Shown here one piece after another: positions 32,301-43,600 of a stretch of DNA of 64,000 nucleotides. Origin of the DNA: Euborellia annulipes (Eukaryota > Arthropoda > Insecta > Dermaptera > Anisolabididae); contig JAKCPI010010687.1 of NCBI GenBank assembly GCA_023213315.1, positions 1 to 64,000 on the forward strand. Direction: 5' to 3'. The position numbers were made by a program, and so were the translations under genes. The notes under the pieces were generated by a model. The model ran no database searches and was not told where the DNA came from. It worked only from the letters and a program-made list of their open reading frames with translations. Numbering within the stretch: the stretch's first letter is position 1; each line of letters opens with the position of its first letter.

Positions 32301-35300
32301 AGAATATAAAATGTATATATAATGATAGCAAAAGAGAGAAATAGAATAGTTTTGTAATATAAATGCCCAAAAATTAAAAAACTCTTCGGATTTATCAATA
32401 AATTCTAGCATTTACCAAGTCGAAGTGGAAAAAATAAGAAAAATGATTAGTATATATATCTAGACCTTTAAGAATAGAAACTTTGTATGGAATATATTTG
32501 CTTTTGAATTTGTGGCTGTGATGTGATTATAATGGAAAGATGGAGATATCAGCCAAATTGGAATGCTCTAAGTTCAATAAAACTCCCAGAATAAGACGTT
32601 TCGGCCTGAATTTATTTGGCCATCTTCAGTTATTGGAAATTATACACATAATGCAAGTGTACATGTGATAGAACCAGGATTTGTCAATAATAAACTTTAT
32701 TAGCTTACAAAATTATAAAGCTGCTGTGCCTATCAGAGATTTATCTCTATATAATCACCATATAATTTTATATGAAGCAAATAAATTTTGTGATGAAGAT
32801 AAGGGCAGCCTGGTGGATATTATTGAGAAGGATGAATAAATTTTATTATTGACAAATCCTGGTTCAATCACATGTGCACTTGCATTATGTGTATAATTTC
32901 CAATAAATGAAGATGGCTAAATAAATGCAGGCCTTATTCTGGGAGTTTTATTGGACCTAGAACATTACAATTTGACTGTTATCTCCATCTCTCCATTATA
33001 ATTTATATTGAAAACCTTCGTTTCAAATATTCAATGTTTGAAAAAAAAAGAAAGTATTTTACCTTTTAAGAGAGGAGGCTCATGGATAATAGGCTAAGAT
33101 TTAAATTAAGAATCAAGAGTTGCAAATCAACTTGGATTCAAGTTATGCCGTAAAATCCAATTTTGCCATGTTTCCTCTTAATGAACGAATTTACCAAAGA
33201 GGTTTTGTTCGACTTTTACAAGACACAACATAGTAAGGTGACCACACGTCCCGATTTTGGTGAGACATTCCCGCCAATTTTTAAAAATGTCCCGTATTTT
33301 AGAAAATATCTGCATTCCTTATTTTAAATGTACTGCAAAAATATATTACCTAATATTTATTAATTATTTTAGTTAGGAACCGACCGAAGTTTTGGTTCCG
33401 GCCAAAAAGAGTTCGAAAAGATTGGTCAAGACTAAAAAAAAAAGGTCAAATGATTTTCGCAGGAGGAAAAAAATTGGAAATTTTACAAAAAAAAGTCAAA
33501 TGATTCCATTTGTTCCGATTTGTCTCAATGAAAATGTGGTCACTTTACAACAGAGAGAATATAAAAATGTATATATATTGAGAGAGAGATTGAGAATTGT
33601 TTTGCAATATAATTGAGGGGTATGTGGGAGATAGAATCACCCCTAGGTATATAAAAAAGACCTATTAAAAAAATAAAGATAGACCAGAGTCAAATATTGT
33701 ATATAAATCCTAAATCTTTTACTGCCATTTAACTAAACATATCATTCACAGATAGTACGCAGCTTGTGAGTTTAAAACTCAGGAGATCTGATTCCATAAT
33801 TATACCATTATTTAATTAAAGTTTTCTTTTATTGGGATTTTCATTCGATAGAGGCTATCCTGATTGACTGACATCCTCTCCTATTAATCTAATCGTTGGA
33901 CAGTTACTTCTCTCATTGACATCGTTTAATATTTAAATACAGCCATATAAAATATCGTAGACCTCCAGAACACAAGGTCTTCTATATATACTGTATATAT
34001 ATTTCCGATCCGATATGATCCTCTTCTTATATATATATAGTATAGAGTTCTATATATACCGTATATATATAATTTTCTCTCCTATATATATATATAGTTT
34101 CTTATATATAGGCTATCTCCATTCTGGAATTATCATTAGATGTGATAAAGTTTGGATCAATTATAGTGGAGACATCACAATCAAGTTGTGGCAACTTCAA
34201 TAGCAATTTTGGGTCAAATTAGGGACTAGTTTATGACTATGATTGGGTGTATTCCTTTTGGTACATGCCAACACAGAGAGAGACTTGGAGTCCTTGGATT
34301 CAAGAAAGGCCTTTATCGTCAAACTCATCAACAAAAATTCTCACAATCATTATTTTGATTAAAAAAGTGTCATCTATCAATTAATTCATCAATTTATAGA
34401 AGAGGTTCCCGAACTTTCTTGAATGGCTTCCTTAATATATATCAGAATTTTCTGCGACTCCCTTTCAAAATCCAAAACGTTATCTCTCTGTCTAATATTG
34501 GAATAATTTCCAGTCGTGCCGCGTTTCACAGTTTGGGAATCACTGATTTATAGAATATAAAAACAATGGCTGTGTTGATATTTGTGGTGAAGTCGTCTGC
34601 ATTCCACTAATAGTTTCAATTTATTTTAATTTTGTTAGTAGATGGCCGTAAGGATGATCAATTATATTATAAGGACATCGGCCAAAAAATGAATACTTTT
34701 GCGTATTATCCGTTTATTTGTAGATATTTCGATTCTAATGGTATAGAATCATCCTCAGTACAATCAATATCTACAAATAAACGGATAATACGCAAAAGTA
34801 TTCATTTTTTTTAGCCGATGTCCTTATAATATAATTAAATTATTTTAATTTTATTCAGTTTCTATCAATTTTTATTAAAATTACTGATTGTTCATTAAAT
34901 TTTAATGATCATGCATAAAAGAACTATCATATAAGAGCAATCAAGAGAAAAAAGTTTCTGATTAAAATAGAAAATTTTTCCTTCATGAAATGTAGATAAT
35001 ACATTCCTATTTTTTATAATTTTATATTATTTTCAGATTCCAATTCGCTTTTATATCCGTTTTTCTATCGAGCCTTGGGACCAATCCTTGAGGATGGATG
35101 GACAGCTTTTCGACCCGAAACGGAATTCGCCCAATTAGTCGCCTCAACTGATGAATGGCGCATCAGTTATGTCAATCACGATTATTCGGTTTGTGGAGTA
35201 TTCTTTCTATAATTTCTTTAATGCTCTAACTTCAACATACAACTTAAGAACAAAAAACTATAAATAAATCCTATCATATTAATTGGTCAAAATGAAATCT

Positions 35301-35394
35301 ATACAGGAAACAGGACAATTTTAAGAAATTATAATCAAAAAGGAAATAGTTTTTTTAATATAATGAAATATATAAATTTTTTATTATATATAGG

Positions 35395-35437
<43 letters not shown>

Positions 35438-38400
35438 GGGTCGGATTTTGCATATAATGCATGTTTTTTTTCTTATTCGCTATCCTTAAAATTTTTTATC
35501 TGGCCTTTAGGGTATCAGGGCCCACTGAGAGAAATCTTATTTTGCATATAAATGCATATTTAGAGGTTTAAGTGCATATTTCGCATATTTAGCGATTTAA
35601 GCTATATTTTGCATTTTTGTGTGATTTTTATTCCTCGTTTGTTGGCAAATCAATAAAATAATTTAAGAAACAGGGAGGGTAGGCTAGAGCTGGGCTAGAG
35701 CTTTCAAACCTTTTTTGACCTCCCACCCCCACCCTCTTTCTCTGCGATCGAGAAAATTTCCCAAAATCTATTATATGATAATAGCGGAGTGTCTGTCTGT
35801 TTGTCCGTCAGTCACGTTCTGTTTGGCCAACCCCGTTGGAAAAATAAAAAAAATAAATATTAAATTTCTTTTAAAAATAAATAAACATTTATTTTTTATT
35901 AAATAAATCGAAGTTGTCTTATCGGTGTCTTGTGATGTGGAAAAATCATTTTAGAATTTTTTTTTTTTTTTGATTTAGGTCTTTTTTGGCATCGAAGGCC
36001 ATTTAGACCCCGTCTCGAAGTTAAAATTAACTTTAAAAGACAATAGGTAACTTTAAAATAAATTTATTGGCTATTTCTTTTCCCGTTCCTTGATTCGGTT
36101 TAAAGCTCTCAAGTAGCCTATTAGATATTATGGGTTTATAATTCATAGATTTCATAGAATTCAAGAGCATATTTACTTCTAAAATGGATATTCTTTGTGC
36201 ATATTTCGGCCTTTTTAAATGCATATTTTGTAGTTTTTTAGTGCATATCGATCCAAGCCCTATATATAAAATAATTTTATTTAATAAGAAATTTTTTTTT
36301 ATTTTTACCTAAACGTGACTTTGTCTTACAAGGACGATGTAATGACCCAAGTGTTATTGATTAATACTATCAATTACTTTGTTCGACTTATTGATTGGTT
36401 AATAAGTTCTTCAGTACATTAAAAAAAGATATAAATTGATTATGAAAGGTTATTATTGATAATTATTTTATTAATATGTATAACTTAAAAGGAATACGTT
36501 ATTTTAATCAATTTTATAACCGCTCTATCTTTGTTAATTTGATATACCAAAATCTGCTTATCAATACGTAAACTAGTTATCTATTGGTTGTTTATGCTCT
36601 AATTATATGATGCCCAATTAATATTTACTAACTAAAATTATAGACTTCATTTTAACTAGAAAATGAATCGTATTGTATTTAGGTGATATATGTGATTATC
36701 TACATTATATATATATATAATATATAGTATATACTTTATGTCAAAAGCATAGGGATAACTAATCTACCTTTAGCTTATATTTTTGTAAAATATAATAAAT
36801 GTTTTCAGGTTTGCTCAACATACCCAAGTGCAGTTGTGGTGCCAAAAGGAGTCACGGAAAATATGTTGATTGCAGCCGCATCATTTCGAGAAGGTGGTCG
36901 TTTTCCAGTACTCAGTTATCGGCATGAAAGCGGAGTAAGCAGATCTTTTTCTAAAAAGAAAAATTAAATTGAAGTATATTGAAAGTTTTTTAAAATAAAG
37001 ATTAATCGAAGGGAAATTGAATCATTAGAAAGAATAATGACGAACTTCTGTATATGAATTAAATTTTGAGTTTCTTCTATCAGTTAATGTTACTTGACTT
37101 GCATTCCCAAATTAAAAGAATAATATCATGAGGATTACTTTATTTTTATTCTTTTTCTATGAAGTTTTATAAAAATGAAAATTAATTTGCCTATTGGTTA
37201 AATTTAAAAGCATACTAAAAATTTTACATTATCATTCATGTATTATTTTCTTCCCCAATACTACATGATTTCAAGAAAAATTTAAAGCTCTATTTTGAAG
37301 GGATATATAACAAGTAGTAGTTTGAGATTTGTCAATATTTGATTTGATAAATTCTGAAATTGATGGATTGCAAAGAGAGCAAATAGGTTTTTAACTTCAA
37401 AGTTTCCGCTTTGACGACCAATCTCACAAAAGTAATGATCATAATATTTTTTAATTTCATTTCTTCTTTTTGCCCCCCCTCAAATGCAGTTCCATTACGA
37501 TTTAAAGAGAATTGAGAGTTATTTTTCTTTTAGAGCGCTTTAATGAGGAGTAGTCAACCATTGACGGGTCCTGGAGGTCGCCGTTGCAAAGAAGACGAGG
37601 CTCTCATTAACTCGGTTCTTGGACCCGGAAAACGTGGCTACATCGTAGACACCAGATCAGCAAGTCTTGCCCAGAGTGCTAAGGTAATTAAGCATTCTAA
37701 GACTTTCACAAAATCTCTTTTTCTCGCTTTCACTTAATGTTGCAATATTTGACTCTAGTCATTTTGATGAAATTATAATTATAGAGAAAACCTCATTATG
37801 TGTGAATTATATGTATAGAATATTCAGTAAGATTATATTTTTATAATGGATAAATTGATTAAACAATTTAGTTATCCACCTGACGTCCTTTTATTTGGCA
37901 GATATTTCGATGCGTAGAACACACATCATCTTCAGTGCCGCGAGGATATATGTGTTCTACGCATCGAAATATCTGCCAAATAAAAGGACGTCAGGTGGAG
38001 CTATAAATTTGCTGGTTACTATTCTCCAACCCCTTTACTCTACTCATCCCAGCCTAATATTCAATTTAGTTATCCTCTTGTTTAATTCACTTTTTTAATG
38101 TTATATAATAAAGTGAATTTGGTAATAAAATCATTCTTTTTTGATGTATAATATATAGCACATCATTAATCTAATAAAGGCAATCGTGTTAATATTTAGC
38201 TAAATAACGGATTATTTAGAAGAATTGGAGAAATAAATCTTTTTTATACATCACCCAGAATATCTTTTATATATTACCCACCGAGAATCACCTCTGGATT
38301 CGCCCTTGCATCCTCCATGATCAGTGCAGTCAATTTTGTGGTAGATATCCTCTATAGGTAGAAAATATTGCAAATATATGTGATAATATATATTCAGTAT

Positions 38401-39362
38401 ATATATATATGGTTCTGATAGGTAGATGGCAACCCCTTTTACTTTCTCTTACCTATGTATGTAATATATATATATAGAGAAAATATTGGATTCAAGTCAA
38501 AAATTTGATGTCGAGATTTTGATGGATATATGGTCATACATGTTTTGAGGTTCCCTGAATCCAAAAAAGTGGTTTTTGCGACATGGTCTGTCTGTGTGTG
38601 TGTGTCTGTGAACAAAATATCTCAAGACAACGATAAGAGCTAGGAGGTTTAAATTTTATATTTAAGTTAGGCACTCTCCTGGGACACGAAACTTTTGAAC
38701 AAAATTGGCTAAAGAGTACTTTACTGATGTATTTTTTCAGTCTTTTTTTTCCATTTTCTCAAAATTCGTTCCAACGATTTTGATTAAAATTCAAAAATCA
38801 TCAAAAATTGTTTTTTAGATACTCTTTAAAATGTATATTGTCATTTTGCCATCGAAATCTTTTGAAGCATATTTTACTTTAAAATTATTTGAAAATGTTA
38901 TTTTCCAATAAAAAATGAGGTCTAGGAAATCTAATTTTTATTTCAATTGCTATTCAACTATCTAAAATTATATAATGAAGCCCGAAGTTTATTTTTTGTC
39001 ATGATGATTCATCTATAAATAAGTTATGAGATAAACAAATTAAATTAAATATCGAAAAGCATACTTAGAGTGGAAAAAGCTGATAAACATTTCAAGAAAA
39101 CAATTTTTAGCGGAGCAGAGTAGATGCAAAAAACAAGCAAGTCACAAAAGGACTCTATTAGGGGGTGGGGAAGAAAAGCTGCTGACCCAGGCCTCGAAAT
39201 AATGGTGGCTCAATTGGCAATTAAAAAATAAAAGCGAAAGAAAAATTTAATTGAAATTTTGTATTTCTTCTGCTTTCCCCCACTAGGTTTTATTAATTTT
39301 AATTTTTCTTATGTGATTATTTTTTGCCCCGAGCATCGCTTTTTATTTTTTTTACTTTATAA

Positions 39363-39401
<39 letters not shown>

Positions 39402-40641
39402 AAGTATTGAAGGGTGAGGGCAAGCCAGTCTGACCTGATGATTGATTTGGAAATTTTTTTTGCAATTCATTAAAATATTTGAAGGATCTAGAGTCATGTT
39501 CTAATAATTGTTTTCTTCAAAGAAAACAAAAATTTCAATCTGGTATGACAGTGGTGTTCTCTGCTCGTTACACCAGATTTTTTGTGTCGACATATATTTA
39601 GTTTCCGCCGATATATTTGAATTCAAGATATAAAATTTATAAATATGAGAAAATATTTATATTTTGTTACCTACAGTATATCTCCTATCTTTCCTATGAA
39701 GTACAAGAGTAAAGTAAAGTGTGCTTCAAAAGATCTCAATTCTAAAAAATAATTGATTTTTGCATTTTAATCAAAATCGTTGGAGCGAATTTTGAGAAAA
39801 TCCAAAAAAACTGAAAAAGTACATCAGTAAAGTACTAGTACTTTTTAGCGGATTTTGATTAGAAACTTATTTTCACCCCTCAGGGGGGTGCCTAACTCAA
39901 ATATAAAATTTTAACCCCCTAGCTCAATTTCTTCATTCTTTAAATTGAACACAGACAGACACACAGACAGACCATGTTGCGAAAACCACTTTTTGAATTC
40001 AGGGGACCTCAAATCGTGTATATCCAACAAAATCTCGACATCGCATTTTTGACATGAATCCAATACTTTCTCTATATATTAACATATTTAGGTAAGAGAA
40101 AGTAAAAATTCAAATTTAATACATTTTAATATATTTTGAATTCTAGAAATTAATTAAAACTTATATAATTGTATTTTTTTTTTAGTCTCGAGGAGGAGGT
40201 TTCGAACTGGAAATGCATTATCCTCAATGGCGACGAATCAATAAACCGATTGATAGGCATCATTCTCTCCTCGACTCTCTTACTAAACTCATTGAAGGTA
40301 TCATTGATTCTTTATTACCTCTAAACAAATATCAATATTATATTTTAATTCCAAGGAACACAATTTCCATAGTTAAGATACGGTTGTTAAATTTGACAAG
40401 GTCAAACTAATTGCCTATTTTCAAATAATTTCTCATTATTATCTAAAATAAACCTGTTTTAATATATAGAGATGATGTCCCCTGTATCCAAAAAAGTGGT
40501 TTTTCTCAACATGGTCTGTCTGTGTCTGTTTTGTACAAAATCCAAACAGTACTAATACTTTACCGTACTTGTACTTTTTCAGTTTTTTTCGATTTTCTCA
40601 AAATTCGCTCTAACGATTTTGATTAATTTTTTAAAAATCAA

Positions 40642-40685
<44 letters not shown>

Positions 40686-43600
40686 TGTTCTGGAAGGTTT
40701 CCGCGACCGGATGTATGCAAAGATAAGTTTTCTCGGGTTAAGTCGCGTGGGGTGCTGGAGATTTACTCGACGTTTCGGCTCTCCTTTTGGAGCCATTTTC
40801 AAGAGAGAAGGAAGTTAGGAGGTAATGGTGGAGGGGGGTTATTTACGGGGTCGCAGTCTTCCTCGTCCCCAGGTCAATTTGGTGGATGACTCAGAGGCGT
40901 GGATTGGTCTCTGAGAGCTGGAGGAAGGTTTGTTGTGTGTAATTGTGTTCGATTTAGGTTGACTACGGGGCCTCAATCTGCCTACTCCCCAAGTCGGTGT
41001 ATTGGTGGTGTGTTTGGTGGATGCCTCAGAGGTCTGGGTTTGTCTCTGAGGAATGGACAGTGGTTGGTTCTGTGTAATCGGGTTTGTGTTTGGTTTGGGT
41101 TGACTTTGGGGCCTCAATCTGCCTACTCCCCAAGTCGGGGTGTTAGCTCTTGGTTCTCTGGTCAACCTAAACCGAACACAATTACACACAACAAACCTTC
41201 CTCCAGCTCTCAGAGACCAATCCACGCCTCTGAGTCATCCACCAAATTGACCTGGGGACCAGGAAGACTGCGACCCCGTAAACAACCCCCCTCCACCATT
41301 ACCTCCTAACTTCCTTCTCTCTTGAAAATGACTCCAAAAGAAGAGCCGAAACGTCGGGTAAATCTCAGCACCCCACGCGACTTAACCCGAGAAAACTTAA
41401 CTTTGCATATATATATATATAATGTACCAGGTGGTGCAGGTGAATAATCAATTTATTTCTTAAAAATACGAATAACTCCTCTCAACCATTTCTCCTATCA
41501 TTCCTATGAAGTTCAAGAGTAAAGTGGTCTTCAGAAGATTTCAATGGCAAAGTGAGAATATACATTTTAAAGAGCATCTAAAAAAATAAATCATTTTTGA
41601 ATTTTAATCAAAATCCTTGGAGCGAAAATTGAAAAAAAAAACTTAAAAACTACAACAGTAAAGTACTAGTACTATTTGATCGATTTTGATTCAAAATTAT
41701 TTTCACGAGCCAGGGAGGTTCCTAACTTAAATATAAAATTTCAACCTCCTATCTCATACTCGCCTCGCCGAAGGCTTCGTCCACTAAACACGGGGTCTAT
41801 ATTTAAATGCAGTATATAATATATTTATTAAAATTTTGCAGCTTGCAACGAGACCAATGCAACAACCGACAGATGGCTTTCACGATTGGAAGGGAGTGGA
41901 TGGCTGAATAATATCAAGGATACTCTTAACTGCGCTTGTTTGGTTGCACAATGTCTTGATAAAGTGAGCATTTTCTATTAATTAATATTTTTTAGTGTTT
42001 AACATGTATGAACAAATAAAAATCCTATTTCAAAAAAAGGTTATTCATAAAAATAACACTTTCAAAAAATACCTAACATACCGTATAACCATACAATAAC
42101 AATGAAAGTTAGGAGCAGTGGCTGTGACAGAATTTTGTTAAGGGGAGCGGAGCCGAAGTTTGTGGTGTAGTGGAAATTGAGAGAAAGTGGCACACTTAAT
42201 AGAGGGGAGGGTAATATAAGTTTCGGCATACTAATCTAGAGTTGTAATACAACTCGGGTTCAATAGCTGGCCCACGAAGAGGGGAATTGAGCCATATTCC
42301 TCTTTTAAAATAACTGAGACTTTTTTTCTTTAAAGCATGTCCTCCCCTGCCCCCTCCAAAAGTTACCATTTAAAGAGATGGTCCGTGGCGGTCAAAACTG
42401 TCGCTTGCCTACTAACGAAATGATTAGACCGTGAGTTTAAACGGCGGGCAAATCTGTTAGCTAGATCCGTAGCGGTCAAAAGTGGCGCGTGCTTGCCCAC
42501 TAACGAAAAGATAAATCCGTGTTTGGACCGGCACGGTAAAATCCGACAGATTTCTATGGCCAGCTATTCCCATTTACAGTAAAAAGTATCCACTATTGCT
42601 CCACTCTCCTGGGGTTTGAGAATGGTGCCAACAAAGGGCCTTAATGGCCTAAATTACGAAAGCGGCCACTTTAACTGAACCCAACCCTTGGAGATTGCCG
42701 ACAAGAAACTCAAATAATTATATGATTAAAATTATAATGTAAATATTTAGTGGCTGTAGATTCAGGAATTCAAGAAGATGATAATTGAGCCGATAAAACT
42801 TTTATTTATTTATTTTTACTTTCTCTTACCTATATGTATATGTTAATATACATATATATATAGAGAGAGAGAAAGTATTGGATTAATGTCAAATATTCGA
42901 TGTCGAGATTTTGAATGGATCTTCACGTTTTGAGGTCCCCTGAATCCAAAAAAGTGGTTTTCGCGACATGGTCTGTCTGTGATTGTGTGTGTGTCTGGGT
43001 TCAATTTAAAGCATGAAGGAATTGAGCTAGGAGGTTGAAATTTTATAATAAGTTAGGCACCCACCTGAGGCGTGAAAATAAGCTTTTAATCAAAATCGGC
43101 CAAAGAGTACTAGTACTTTACTGATGTACTTTTCAGTTTTTTTCGATTTTCTCAAAATTCGCTCCGACGAAGAGAAGAAAAAAATTTTAATTAAAAGAAA
43201 ATATTTACCGTCATTCATTTATTAGTATTCCAGTAAATGTAAAAATCTTTGTTCTTGAGAATTATAGAGTTTAGAGATTCAGCCCAGTTAGCCTAGAAAA
43301 AAAAAGTGAATTAGAGATTATAATAATTTAATAATTTAACTAAAAATGTTTTATTATATCGATGCCTTCAGGCTTTTTTTCCAATGTGGTATTTATAATA
43401 TAATACATATTCATTATAATATCGCCTGCTGAGAATCATAGTAGTGAAAGTCCTAAATTCAACAATTCGAGAAAAGGCGTTTTAAAGTTTTATAAACATA
43501 GAAGCTTATATTTAAATAGCCGAGCATCAAATCAATAAGCCAGAATCAATAGCAAAGAAGGGAAATATATTTTCGCCACTTTGGCACTCAAAATAAAATT

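Larger units (their letters stand above)
40712..41408. mobile_element. Palindromic Penelope-like element with proline/arginine-rich coding tail
   Basis: Arms 40712-40980 and 41155-41408 are inverted, with a GC-rich centre. On the minus strand a 128-residue frame carries repeats of TPTWGVGRLRP and QPK-N-T and ends WGRGRLRPRK, stop at 40839; the mirrored plus frame ends similarly. About 35-40 bases after the stop comes the variant hammerhead. ORF end plus ribozyme fits a Penelope-like 3' end, but no reverse transcriptase is visible. Confidence 0.6.

Noticed and set aside
34118..34200. A possible WD-repeat-like peptide (SGDITIKLWQLQ)
   Set aside because: Too short, with no matching neighbouring repeats or splice context; treated as chance.
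40839..41309. Two overlapping frames of 128 and 136 codons as host genes
   Set aside because: They lie in a palindrome and mirror each other; better read as a retroelement coding tail.
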